A stretch of 33,382 nt of DNA from SIAJ01 sp036266155 (lineage in GTDB: Bacteria > Planctomycetota > Planctomycetia > Gemmatales > Gemmataceae), in assembly GCA_036266155.1 (NCBI GenBank), contig DATANR010000006.1:1-33382 (forward strand). The letters run 5' to 3'. Made by a program: the position numbers and the translations under genes. How positions within the stretch are numbered: position 1 is the stretch's first letter; every line of letters starts with the position of its first letter. Positions 16,301-23,788 of this stretch are shown one piece after another. The notes under the pieces are model-generated. The model worked only from the letters and a program-made list of their open reading frames with translations, ran no database searches and was not told where the DNA came from.

Positions 16301-16628
16301 GGAAGCGCATGCTGTCTTCCGCATCCGCGGCGACCGCGTGAAGATTGGCCAACTCGACCTGCTCGGCAACGCCATCAGCCTCGGCGGCGAAGGCGAGATG
16401 AATCTCGACGGATCGAACAGTCAGTTCGAGTTCTATACGGTGTGGACGAACATCCGTAACCTACTCGGCGGTGGCAACGACATGGCCGCCCGGCTCAGCG
16501 GCAACCTGTTTCGCATCCGCGTGTCCGGCGATCTGGCATCGGAAAAGCCATTGAAGATGTCGCAAGAGGCCCTGCCCGGCATCGTTGACCCGATTCGGCG
16601 ACTGATCGGGCGAGCAAGTCCGAAGTGA
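13320..16628 (+). CDS. AsmA-like (TamB/YhdP superfamily) envelope protein
   Basis: This 1102-residue protein has one N-terminal transmembrane helix (about 8-27) and is otherwise periplasmic. The first part (KRRVIEELSARFEGVDVEVGSARLRPFLGGVNVSDLKLI in pieces, residues about 39-78) is the AsmA N-terminal pattern. The last 150 residues match AsmA-type C-termini: GLATAQITLSN, GSGSVDVPNGKMLDLPVMFDV, FRIRGDRVKIGQLDLLGNAISLGGEGEM. Between them lie repeated beta-groove segments. AsmA-like proteins are thought to bridge inner and outer membranes and pass phospholipids or help assembly. The ATG is preceded by a GGAGGGGG ribosome-binding site. The LptF-like gene starts 21 bases after its stop, suggesting cotranscription and a shared envelope role. 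Confidence 0.82.
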   Translation: MAARKGLIRLVRVACVLGVLGYGGWYAYDELFKPGEIKRRVIEELSARFEGVDVEVGSARLRPFLGGVNVSDLKLIRRDDPTRTPFLHVPHAVIWYDKADFAHRLRPAKIELEDARLHVVRNAKGQWNVMDICKPGPEGEQAPVFVLRKAHVEIIDEKQGSTAVLDLQELDVTVINDPVNVYTYEARGTATPVGAFQARGRFEKGVGAAGTLDLNSIALGEPLARLIGLAAPEAVEPLQTVSGTAACRTRWTWKPDRKPPLSYDTEFDLRDGRCNGPNLPAPIEQLAVKARVRDGELTVESLTGRLGDSGLNVKLELDALKADPDAKLVMLSTTDLEDRVRRLEVTLTDLKVGPELFDKLPARFATVRDMFAPSGLADATYEQRRDKGLLKKKCVFRPKGMAAKYRGFPYPMDHIRGTVVATLDEELPPHYEVDLVGEGSGKAVTLKGTVVGGPEREVDLVLSGSDIVLDKTLIDALPDEYPALIRRLQPTATGDFTAKIRHNARIRRDHGPDAFDNDFDIRIRSGSLIYEEFPYPLRNLAGTLRIRTVPETPTVGVSGPRDSGIVEFKDFTATGAAGCKLKIKGSRTSEPGGAVLHMEVKGDGLPLDGELGRAIAKIKIEHSWTTFAPSGRMNCEIHVDIHDRMSPSGQPLGFHPPRDLELRLSFNGPSIRPTFFSYPLTDVAGQLSYALGRVEVRQLRAKHGQTLFTLPFAEVLLPANGGFWADLVDLRVSPVVCDREFLAALPQGMRSACLGLEPQGPIAIHARRLVIDDQPKNQQPARVVPQVAVKQVTANSSPVERKTLPTIFWDGTVTFRDASMKTGIQWDGVTGEFSTRGLFRNDKLDRVVGNLAIDKARILKQPVETLSARFEVDPAKPDVVAIPWINAHMYGGEVGGQARLELGTPVRFDLSLNGARLKLEEFARVNHLGPKTEIQGLATAQITLSNAIDPATRMPILQGSGSVDVPNGKMLDLPVMFDVIKLARLRPVDRTAFEEAHAVFRIRGDRVKIGQLDLLGNAISLGGEGEMNLDGSNSQFEFYTVWTNIRNLLGGGNDMAARLSGNLFRIRVSGDLASEKPLKMSQEALPGIVDPIRRLIGRASPK

Positions 16629-16649
16629 CGGCAGACCCGGAGGAACCGC

Positions 16650-17972
16650 GTGTTGCTTGGCATCGTCAATCGGATGATCTTGGCTGAATTGCTCAAGGTC
16701 TTTCTGATGTCGCTCGTGGCACTGACGGGGATGTTCCTCCTCGCGGGGCTCATTCAGGAAGCGACGCAGAAAGGCCTGTCGCCGGCCCAGATTCTGATGG
16801 CGATCCCGCTCATCATTCCCAACACGCTTCCATTCACCATTCCCGCGACCACCTTGTTCGCGACCTGCGTCGTCTATGGCCGCATGTCCGCGGATAGCGA
16901 AGTGCTCGTGTTGCGTGCGGCCGGCGTGAATATTTATCGACTTCTGACACCCGCAGTGATCCTCGGTATCTTGACGAGCGCGACGACGGCGGCGCTTTAT
17001 TACGACACGATTCCCCGTTCGCAGCGGCTGCTGCAAGCACAGCTTCTGCACGACGCCGAGGACATCGTCTACGGCATGCTCAAACGCGAAGGCGGGCTGC
17101 GGCAATCTAACCTGGATTACGTACTCTTCGTTCGCGACGTGCAGGGCCGCGATTTGATCGATGTGGTTATCAAGAAGCGCAAGGCGGATCGTAAGGTGGA
17201 CGGCCCCGCTTATGAAATGGTCGTGCGAGCGCAAACGGCAAAGTTGCGCGTCCGCAAGGTTGTCGACGACGGATCGACATCGTCGGAAGGCGAGCCCAAG
17301 AAAATGGAAAAGCTCTCCGCATCGGATCGGTTCCGAATCAATCGAAGTGCCAGCACTACGGGCGAGAAATACGAATTGGTCGTCTACATGGACCGGTGCT
17401 ATGTCGACTCGCTCAAGGGCGATGCGGCCGCCGAGTTTCGCAGCCAGGAGTATGCCAGTCCGCTGCCCGAGACGATTTTTGGCAAGCCGACAGGCGATCG
17501 ACCGTCGGCCCAAACGTGGCAGGAGATATTCGTCAACCTGGTCGTGGCGCGAAACGACTATGCCGAAATGGAAGAAGAACTCCGAGGTTTGCAGAGCACC
17601 AATAGCGTGACAGCCGCCGACAAAGAAGCCGTCGCGAAGCAAATCTATTTGTTGGAATCCGGCCCGATGCGCTACACGAAAGAACTGATCTACAAATCGG
17701 AGATTGAGATTCAGATGCGGCCGGCCCTGTCGATTGGCTGTCTGTGCTTTGTGTTAATCGGCTGCCCCGTCGGCATTTGGGCAAGCCGATCGGACTATCT
17801 GAGCGTGTTCATCATCTGCTTCTTGCCGACGATGTTCGCGTATTATCCGCTCTTGCTCGCCAGCCTGAACCTCGCGAAGAACGGTAGGGTTCCCGCATGG
17901 TCGGCGTGGGGGGCGGATGTCGTCGGCATGATCGTGGCGCTCTTGCTCATCAAGCGGCTGATGAAGCGCTAG
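16650..17972 (+). CDS. LptF/LptG-family permease
   Basis: LptF and LptG form the inner-membrane part of the ABC machine that extracts lipopolysaccharide and pushes it to the outer membrane. The start is a GTG with GGAGG six bases upstream, giving 440 residues. Three transmembrane helices are near 9-34, 47-74 and 92-114, a periplasmic domain follows, and three more helices lie near 356-372, 381-400 and 414-433. This 3+3 layout, the conserved ADSEVLVLRAAGVN stretch after the second helix and a closing basic tail (LIKRLMKR) are typical of YjgP/YjgQ proteins. The periplasmic part is longer than usual (about 240 residues), with a charged helical insertion near 290-345. Only one such gene is here; the second permease and LptB must lie elsewhere. 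Confidence 0.86.
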   Translation: MLLGIVNRMILAELLKVFLMSLVALTGMFLLAGLIQEATQKGLSPAQILMAIPLIIPNTLPFTIPATTLFATCVVYGRMSADSEVLVLRAAGVNIYRLLTPAVILGILTSATTAALYYDTIPRSQRLLQAQLLHDAEDIVYGMLKREGGLRQSNLDYVLFVRDVQGRDLIDVVIKKRKADRKVDGPAYEMVVRAQTAKLRVRKVVDDGSTSSEGEPKKMEKLSASDRFRINRSASTTGEKYELVVYMDRCYVDSLKGDAAAEFRSQEYASPLPETIFGKPTGDRPSAQTWQEIFVNLVVARNDYAEMEEELRGLQSTNSVTAADKEAVAKQIYLLESGPMRYTKELIYKSEIEIQMRPALSIGCLCFVLIGCPVGIWASRSDYLSVFIICFLPTMFAYYPLLLASLNLAKNGRVPAWSAWGADVVGMIVALLLIKRLMKR

Positions 17973-18025
17973 GGCAACATTCGTTTCAATTCATTGCACC
18001 GCCCGGCGTTTGGCGCGGCAATTCG

Positions 18026-18059
18026 ATACGTTCAGCGCCTCTCACCCCCCTGAACGTAT
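18026..18059 (+). terminator. Hairpin behind the LptF-like gene
   Basis: A perfect ten-base-pair stem (ATACGTTCAG at 18026-18035 with its complement at 18050-18059) and a C-rich 14-base loop lie 53 bases past the stop codon. A short T-rich stretch follows (TTCTTC), so it may end the AsmA-like/LptF-like transcript. It could equally be an operator-type palindrome. Confidence 0.5.
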
Positions 18060-18134
18060 TCTTCACAATCCGGCGATCGAAATCTCATCGCGACTCTGAA
18101 ACTCGGAAGTGCCGATTCTCTAAGGAGTTGTGGC

Positions 18135-18212
18135 ATGGAAACTGTGTGCTTGGCAAAACTACCGAGGTGCCGCGCCCTGGCTCGCGCTTCGATCCACGAA
18201 CGTATTGCGTGA
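18135..18212 (+). CDS. Possible 25-residue small protein
   Basis: An ATG at 18135 is preceded by AAGGAG eight bases upstream, one of the best ribosome-binding sites in the window, in an otherwise gene-free gap (17973-18254). The frame encodes METVCLAKLPRCRALARAS and ends with a TGA at 18210-18212. The peptide is basic and contains two cysteines. No family is recognised. It could be a leader peptide or a chance frame; only the ribosome-binding site argues for it. Confidence 0.3.
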   Translation: METVCLAKLPRCRALARASIHERIA

Positions 18213-18254
18213 ACGAAACCGCGGTCTGGGATTCACCTGTGTAATTGTTGGACG

Positions 18255-19703
18255 CTATTTTCCTTCACGTTCGTAGCGCAACACGACCGCGTATCCGACG
18301 GGCACACCGCGCAGCGTCACGGTTTCCCAGTAGACGATCTCCGGCGGCTTGAAGCCCGGCGCCAGATGCGCCGGCAATTGCCCCTCGTTGACCACATAGG
18401 CGCGGTCCACATCCGTGAGATGTTTTGGCGTAAAGGTAAAATTGCTTGGTCGCGTCGCTCCCTCGATTTGCCGAGCGTCGATGCCGTTGTAACGCAATAG
18501 GGCCGTCCACTGATAACTCGCGGCGTAAACCGGCAGCTCCTCGCCGGTCGCGCGAATGGCATGGGCGGCACGAGCAGCGGCAGCGAAGCGCACTTCCATG
18601 ATGCCAATGCGATCCTTGGCCGGCGGCACGAACGGCAGCGGGTGCATTAGATGCACCGCCACCACAATGCTCAAGGCCAGGGGAATCGCAAACGCTGCGG
18701 CGGCAAGCGCTCGGCGAACACGAGTGCGTGCCCACCGCGCATACCACCAGGCCGCGACTGGCCAGAAGGCGATGTAGCTTGCCATTGCCCAGTTGCCTTC
18801 GAGGGGCCCGCGAAACGCCTTGTACAGGAAGAATGTCAACGGCACGACGAAGAGCGCCACGGCCGCCCGTGTTGTCGGATCAAGTGCCAGCGTGCGCAAG
18901 CGGCCCCAGGCCCACGGCAAAAGAACGATCGGGCCCGTCCCGATCAGTGCGAATTGCACGGCCACGAATTCCGCGAAGGGCTCGATCCCGCTTCGACTGG
19001 CTTGGTTGGCGTGTTTCCACTGGTAGAGGAACGGCGCAAAGTCGTAGCGCAAGTTGAACACCAGCACCGGCGTCACCGTCAGACCCGCAATCACGCCATG
19101 GAATATGTAGCCGGGCAGCCAACGACGCCAGTATGCACGCCCCATGAGCATGAAGCTCAGGAAACTGCTCGGAACCAGCAGCACGGCCGTGTATTTGCCG
19201 AGCCCCGCTCCGCCGAGAATCAATCCGCCGACGAGCCAGAGCCAGATCGGTACCGGGCGAGGCGGCCCACCAATTGGACCGGGGGCGATGCGCCGATGGA
19301 CGATGACGAGCCATCCAAGGTACAGCGACCAAAAGAGCAACAGCGGCGTGTCCGGCGTAATCAAGACGGCGCCGAGCGTGAACATCGGCGTGGCGAACGC
19401 CCAAAGTAGATAGGAATGCGGCCGCGTGATCGCGGCGAGGACGCCGAGCATGACGAAGTTCGTGACGATAGCCGGCAACCGGAGCGCGAGAATCGAGTCG
19501 CCGAAGAGAACGAGCGCTGGCCGAATCAGGTAGGCCGTCATCGGCGGGTGGTCGAAGTAGCTCAGTTGAAGATGTTGCGCCCAGCACCAGTAATAAATCT
19601 CGTCGTCGAACGGCGGGGCCGTCGCGGCGACCAGCAAATAGAGGCCGACCAGGCCAACCAGCGCCAGCGCGCCGACCACCCGCTTCATCGGGGGCGAACG
19701 CAT
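18255..19703 (-). CDS. GT39-type (ArnT/PMT-like) membrane glycosyltransferase
   Basis: The ATG at 19703 (AGGA six bases upstream) gives 482 residues; a longer frame to 20159 covers the opposite-strand gene and has no hydrophobic start. The first transmembrane helix (about 8-28) is followed by APPFDDEIYYW with Asp33-Asp34-Glu35, the catalytic acidic pair region of GT39/PMT_2 enzymes. The next stretch, QLSYFDHPPMTAYLI, is the characteristic HPP motif. About ten hydrophobic helices follow and the last 130 residues are periplasmic. Such enzymes use polyprenyl-phosphate sugars to modify lipid A, glycans or proteins outside the cytoplasm. Lying next to the LptF-like gene, it may decorate the exported lipid or glycan; this is inferred. 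Confidence 0.85.
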   Translation of the reverse strand: MRSPPMKRVVGALALVGLVGLYLLVAATAPPFDDEIYYWCWAQHLQLSYFDHPPMTAYLIRPALVLFGDSILALRLPAIVTNFVMLGVLAAITRPHSYLLWAFATPMFTLGAVLITPDTPLLLFWSLYLGWLVIVHRRIAPGPIGGPPRPVPIWLWLVGGLILGGAGLGKYTAVLLVPSSFLSFMLMGRAYWRRWLPGYIFHGVIAGLTVTPVLVFNLRYDFAPFLYQWKHANQASRSGIEPFAEFVAVQFALIGTGPIVLLPWAWGRLRTLALDPTTRAAVALFVVPLTFFLYKAFRGPLEGNWAMASYIAFWPVAAWWYARWARTRVRRALAAAAFAIPLALSIVVAVHLMHPLPFVPPAKDRIGIMEVRFAAAARAAHAIRATGEELPVYAASYQWTALLRYNGIDARQIEGATRPSNFTFTPKHLTDVDRAYVVNEGQLPAHLAPGFKPPEIVYWETVTLRGVPVGYAVVLRYEREGK

Positions 19704-19829
19704 ACGATTTCCTGACCCGGCCTCGATTCCACCGCCCACGCCAGCTCCTTGAAGTACGCATCCCGGAACAAGCGATATATCCTGAGTGGGCGGCCAACGT
19801 CGAGTCCGATTCCGCAATGAGGTCAATTC

Positions 19830-20297
19830 ATGGGCGAGGAACGAATCGACGTCGTCCGCATCGATAATCGCCTCGGCGTCTGGCTCTCCGTGTATCTGGC
19901 GTTCACGTTTGCGCCGGGACTGCTGAGCCTTGTCATCTTTCGCATGTTGGCCGACGACTTTCCGACCGGGTCTGACTGGAAGCTCGTTGGCGCGGGCATT
20001 CCGGGAGCGCTTGCGCTCTTCGTCGGATGCGCAGGCGTCGTCTACTGGACGCCGACGATCATTGAATTGAGCGACGGTCTTGTGTGCAGCAAGCTGTTTC
20101 GATCCAGGCGCTACGAATGGACGGAAGTCACCGCGATGCGGCTCGTTTTGATCAGTCAATACTGGAAGTTCACAGTCGACGTGGCGGGGAAAAAAGTGGT
20201 TGATTGCCGCGTCTCGGGGAAGGAACAGCGCATGATCCGGAACCTTGCGGCGAATCGGGCATTGCCGTTGGAGGCGCCGGCCGAGGAGGACAAGTAG
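19830..20297 (+). CDS. Small membrane protein with PH-like domain
   Basis: The 155 residues have two transmembrane helices (about 16-39 and 52-73), then a soluble part (about 74-145) with the pattern of bacterial PH-like domains: a strand ending in TIIELSDGLVCSKLF, the RRYEWTEVTAMRLV turn, and a C-terminal helix (SGKEQRMIRNLAANR). GAGG lies seven bases before the ATG. It is divergent from the GT39-type gene. The role is unknown; related proteins are simply called membrane PH-domain proteins. Confidence 0.65.
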   Translation: MGEERIDVVRIDNRLGVWLSVYLAFTFAPGLLSLVIFRMLADDFPTGSDWKLVGAGIPGALALFVGCAGVVYWTPTIIELSDGLVCSKLFRSRRYEWTEVTAMRLVLISQYWKFTVDVAGKKVVDCRVSGKEQRMIRNLAANRALPLEAPAEEDK

Positions 20298-20307
20298 AAG
20301 TCAATGC

Positions 20308-20387
20308 GGCGGAGACCGAAGCGCAGCGAGCGCGACGCCGTCATCGACGCAACGCGGCGTCGCCCTCGCTGCGCTTCGGTCTCCGCC
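20308..20387. repeat. Long inverted repeat between convergent genes
   Basis: Two 33-base arms (20308-20340 and 20355-20387) are complementary except for one position, with a 14-base loop. It fills the gap between the stop of the PH-like gene (20297) and the stop of the CNNM gene (20396). The very stable hairpin would serve as a bidirectional transcription end. Its length and high GC, without T-runs, also fit a dispersed palindromic repeat element. Confidence 0.8.
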
Positions 20388-20395
20388 TGATTGCA

Positions 20396-21499
20396 TTACG
20401 ACCCCGCGGTCGCCGTTCCTCCCGGCCCTGGTCCCGGCTTCCGGGTCGCTCGCGGGCCGCCTTCGTCGTGCTCGTCTTCCAGGTCGCCGACGATTTCTTC
20501 AAGCACGTCTTCGAGCGTCAACATGCCGAGGATCTTGTTCTCGGCGTCGCGCACCATCGCCATCGGCCGGCGCGTCTTTTTGAAGAGTTGGAGAGCGATC
20601 GCGATCGACTCGTCGGGACCGATGAACGTCGCTGGATAAAGAGCGTCGTCCAGCACCATGACGTGGCCGAGCGTTAGCGAGTAGAAGAGATTTTTCGTAT
20701 TCAAAATGCCGCAAATGCTATCGACCTGGCCTTCGTAGACCGGCAGGCGAGTGTGGCCGGAACGGCGAACGACCTCCAGCACGCGTTTGTGCGGCGTGCG
20801 TAGTTCGATCGCGTCCATCTTCTCTCGGGGGACCATGCAGTCGCGGACTTTCTTGTCCGTGAGCTTGAAGACGTTTTGCACCAGCGTCGCTTGATTGTCT
20901 TCCATCAAGCCGGCTTCCTGCGTGTCCTCGATCAACATGCGCAATTCGTCGACGGATGCCACGGACTGGTGTGTGTCCTTGCCGTGATAGCCGAGGGCGC
21001 GGAGGAGCAGGCCGCCGGACCAATTCATGATGCGCAGGACGGGCGAGGTGACGAGTGCGAACGCGTTCAGGAAGCGGGCGGTGGCGAGCGCCAGTCGATC
21101 GGCTTGTTGAATAGCGATGATCTTCGGCACTTGCTCGCCGAGGATCACGTGCAAATAAGTGATGATGGCGATGGACAGCACAGTCGCCAACGAATGCCGC
21201 GTGATCGGCTCGAGGCCAGCCGGCACGAAATCGAGTTGTCGATCGAGGAGCCTGGCGAGGACGGATTCGCCGACGAAACCGAGCGCGATGCTAGCGAGTG
21301 TGATGCCGAGCTGGGCGGCCGCGATGCTGCGGCTCATGTTCGCCTGCGCGGCCGCGAGCGAGCGGGCGCCGCGCACCTTGCGCTGCACCAACTCCTCGAC
21401 GCGCGTCTTGCGAATGCTGACAAGAGCGAACTCAACGGCCACGAAGTAACCGTTGATGGCGATCAGCACCGGGATGGCGATCAGGCCGAGGACGATCAC
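20396..21499 (-). CDS. CNNM/CBS-domain membrane protein (CorC/hemolysin-like family)
   Basis: The most likely start is a GTG at 21499 with GAGGG six bases upstream, giving 367 residues beginning with a membrane helix (VIVLGLIAIPVLIAING). The longer frame to 21580 would translate a palindromic repeat and has no good ribosome-binding site. The CNNM transmembrane domain (about 1-180) contains the YFVAVEFALVS and LGEQVPK signatures. Two CBS domains follow at about 219-275 and 283-343 (VPREKMDAIEL, GHTRLPVYEG, LGMLTLEDVLEEIVGD). The tail is Gly/Pro-rich and the usual C-terminal CorC_HlyC domain is missing. Members are linked to magnesium or cobalt transport or efflux, with CBS domains sensing adenosine nucleotides. 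Confidence 0.87.
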   Translation of the reverse strand: MIVLGLIAIPVLIAINGYFVAVEFALVSIRKTRVEELVQRKVRGARSLAAAQANMSRSIAAAQLGITLASIALGFVGESVLARLLDRQLDFVPAGLEPITRHSLATVLSIAIITYLHVILGEQVPKIIAIQQADRLALATARFLNAFALVTSPVLRIMNWSGGLLLRALGYHGKDTHQSVASVDELRMLIEDTQEAGLMEDNQATLVQNVFKLTDKKVRDCMVPREKMDAIELRTPHKRVLEVVRRSGHTRLPVYEGQVDSICGILNTKNLFYSLTLGHVMVLDDALYPATFIGPDESIAIALQLFKKTRRPMAMVRDAENKILGMLTLEDVLEEIVGDLEDEHDEGGPRATRKPGPGPGGTATAGS

Positions 21500-21521
21500 C
21501 GTCCGCCCTCGCGATTGAACG

Positions 21522-21619
21522 TAGCCCTCTCGCTCCGCGAGAGGAAAGCACGGTCCCGCGAATTGCAGGCCGCTCGGCAACGGCTAGTCCTACTCCCCTC
21601 TCGCGGAGCGAGAGGGCTA
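21522..21619. repeat. Pair of nested palindromes between two genes
   Basis: Two identical 23-base sequences in opposite orientation (21522-21544 and 21597-21619) lie in the gap between the S9 peptidase and CNNM genes. Each arm contains its own hairpin: an eight-base stem built on CCTCTCGC with a three-base loop. The DNA can therefore fold as two small hairpins or one long stem with a 52-base loop. The layout resembles paired REP elements. No transposase-like gene is close. Confidence 0.8.
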
Positions 21620-21632
21620 TTTTGTGTTTGGC

Positions 21633-23765
21633 TCATTTTCCGCCCGGAGGACAATACTTCTTCAGCCAGCCGAACACTTCCTTGTGCCAGTACTCGCTGT
21701 TCTTCGGCTTCAACACCCAGTGCCCCTCGTCCGGGAAGTTGATCAGCTTGCTCGGCACATGTTGCCGTTGCAGGGCGGTGAATAACTCGAGTCCCTGCCC
21801 GACGGGACAGCGGAAGTCGAGATCGTTCTGAATCAGGAGCATCGGCGTCTTATACTTGCCGAGGTTGCCGGCCTTCTTGTGCGGGGAGAACTTGGCGTAC
21901 TCGCCCGGCTTATCCCATGGTAGACCTTGATGTTCCCACTCGTCGAACCACAATTCGTCGGTCGTGCCCCACATGCTCTCGAAGTTCCAGACGGAGCAGT
22001 GGCTGATGATGCACTTGAAGCGCGGCGCGATGTCGTTGACCGCGAACCAATCCATCATATACCCGCCAAACGAAGCGCCCGCCGTGCCGATGCGATCCTT
22101 GTCGACGTAAGGCAGTTTCTCGACGTAATCGAGCCCGGCCACGAGGTCGCGATAACACTTGCCGCCCCAGTCGCCCGAAATCTCGTCAACGAACTTCTGG
22201 CCAAAACCGGTCGAGCCCCGCGGATTCGGCAGTACGACGACGTAGCCCTGAGCGGCCCAAAGGCTCGGGTTCCATCGGTTTGACCAGCCGTCTTCCCAGG
22301 CGCCCTGCGGGCCGCCGTGGACGAGGAAGGCGACGGGCCATTTCTTTGATGAGTCGAAGCCGGGGGGCTTGAGCACCCACATCTGCATTTCGGCACCTTC
22401 GACGGGAACGCGGACGCTTTCGGGCTTGGGCAAGTCGATTTCGGCCAGCAGCTTTCCGTTGGCCCGACTGAGGTTTGGTGCCGGGAATCCTCGAGATTCG
22501 GCAATCGTTGTTGCATAAGCCTCCGGCGGTGCGGTCAAGCGGGCGACCGTGTATGCGTAGCGCTTACCATCTTGGCTGGCCGACAGAGCCCCGCACAGGC
22601 CCTGGCCTAGCGTTCCCACGTCCGGAAACATTTTTCCGCCCAGGATGTACGCATAGATTGGCCGCGATCCATTTTGGTCGGTCGTGAACAGAAAGCCCGT
22701 GTGCGTTGCTTCGTTGTCCCAGATCGTAGCCCACACAAACTCGTTGACGGAAAAGCGCTGATCTTTACCTATCAATGCCGTGGGCTCGCTCGCGATCGTG
22801 CCGTCCGGCTTGGCGTCGGCAACATAGATGTCCCACTTGTCCGCTTCGTATCCCGCCTTCTTCTGCGCTCGCCACGCGAGCTTCTTGCCATCCGGGCTGA
22901 ATCGCGGAGAACCATCGGCGGCCAGGTTGTCCTTCGTCAGCGTCTCCCAGTCCTTCGACGTATTCGTGACGCTCACGCGGCAAATGTCGTAGTTGGTGGT
23001 CCACGATTCGTCTATTGGCGGCACCGCGGTGAACACGAGATGCGACCCATCTGGCGAAAAGACAAAATCGTCGCCGACGCTGAACGTCGTCGAAGTTGGA
23101 TACGCATCGCGATCACCGGGTGTGATGTCCTTCGGCTCGCCCCCGGCGGCGTCGATCACGAACAGGTGTTGCCGGCGATCGCCGACGTATTCGTCCCAGT
23201 GGCGGAAAAAGAGTTGCTTGAAGACCTTCGCCTTCACCGGCCCCTTCTCCTCCTCGTCGAGCTTTTCCTTGTTCTTCTTGTCGGATTCCGCGAACGGCTT
23301 GTCGGAGAACTCGGGATAGACCGCCGACACGAAGGCGACCTTCTTGCCGTCCGGCGACCAGATGCCGGTTGCGGCCCCCGTCGCAATGGTCGTCAGTTGC
23401 CGAGCTTCGCCGCCGGTCAGGTCGATGATCCAGAGCTGCGAATCACCCGAGCGCGTTGATTCAAAGAGGATCTTCGTCCCGTCCGGCGACCAGCGCGGAT
23501 GGCGATCGGCTTTGGTCGACGACGTCAGCCGGCGCGGCGGATTCTTGCCATCGCTGTCGGCAATCCAGAGGTTCGTCGACGTCTTGTTCGCCGCCAGGTC
23601 GACGGTGCCGACCTGATAGACGACTTGCTTGCCGTCGGGTGAAATCTGCGGATCGCCGACGCGCTTAAACGCGAACATGTCGTTCAAGGTCATCGGCCGG
23701 CCGGCGGCCGAGAGGTCGGCAACGCCTACAAGCGCAAGGATGAAACACGCGGCCACGCGATACAT
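21633..23765 (-). CDS. Secreted S9-family (prolyl oligopeptidase-like) peptidase
   Basis: The ATG at 23765 (GGGGA six bases upstream) gives 710 residues with signal peptide MYRVAACFILALVGVADLSA. Residues about 30-430 form a beta-propeller of the TolB/WD40-like kind, with repeated SPDGK motifs (QISPDGKQVV, RWSPDGTKIL, IWSPDGKKVA, RFSPDGKKLA). An alpha/beta-hydrolase domain follows. The catalytic triad is Ser565 in GTAGASFGGYM, Asp650 in NDLDFRCP and His682 in DEGHWV. The oxyanion-region motif HGGPQG is intact. Such enzymes cut short peptides after various residues, outside the cytoplasm here. A charged insertion (about 157-180, DKKNKEKLDEEEKG) in the propeller is common in acylaminoacyl-peptidase-like members. 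Substrate preference is unknown. Confidence 0.92.
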   Translation of the reverse strand: MYRVAACFILALVGVADLSAAGRPMTLNDMFAFKRVGDPQISPDGKQVVYQVGTVDLAANKTSTNLWIADSDGKNPPRRLTSSTKADRHPRWSPDGTKILFESTRSGDSQLWIIDLTGGEARQLTTIATGAATGIWSPDGKKVAFVSAVYPEFSDKPFAESDKKNKEKLDEEEKGPVKAKVFKQLFFRHWDEYVGDRRQHLFVIDAAGGEPKDITPGDRDAYPTSTTFSVGDDFVFSPDGSHLVFTAVPPIDESWTTNYDICRVSVTNTSKDWETLTKDNLAADGSPRFSPDGKKLAWRAQKKAGYEADKWDIYVADAKPDGTIASEPTALIGKDQRFSVNEFVWATIWDNEATHTGFLFTTDQNGSRPIYAYILGGKMFPDVGTLGQGLCGALSASQDGKRYAYTVARLTAPPEAYATTIAESRGFPAPNLSRANGKLLAEIDLPKPESVRVPVEGAEMQMWVLKPPGFDSSKKWPVAFLVHGGPQGAWEDGWSNRWNPSLWAAQGYVVVLPNPRGSTGFGQKFVDEISGDWGGKCYRDLVAGLDYVEKLPYVDKDRIGTAGASFGGYMMDWFAVNDIAPRFKCIISHCSVWNFESMWGTTDELWFDEWEHQGLPWDKPGEYAKFSPHKKAGNLGKYKTPMLLIQNDLDFRCPVGQGLELFTALQRQHVPSKLINFPDEGHWVLKPKNSEYWHKEVFGWLKKYCPPGGK

Positions 23766-23788
23766 CGGCAATCCCCGGTGCAATGCTG

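Noticed and set aside
15348..16352. 334-codon open frame on the minus strand
   Set aside because: A shadow of the AsmA-like gene; the plus-strand frame carries the AsmA C-terminal pattern and the minus frame has no hydrophobic or motif structure.
16461..17642. 393-codon open frame on the minus strand
   Set aside because: It overlaps the LptF-like gene and the end of the AsmA-like gene, both convincing; its composition (many His, Arg, Gln) is that of a reverse-strand artefact.
18651..19409. 252-codon open frame on the plus strand
   Set aside because: It runs through the transmembrane helices of the GT39-type gene and is extremely charged, as expected for the reverse complement of hydrophobic codons.
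19704..20159. N-terminal extension of the GT39-type protein
   Set aside because: The extension is charged, covers the divergent PH-like gene, and precedes the real first membrane helix. The ATG at 19703 has a good ribosome-binding site.
20876..21742. 288-codon open frame on the plus strand
   Set aside because: It overlaps the CNNM gene, the nested palindromes and the end of the S9 peptidase, with no protein-family pattern.
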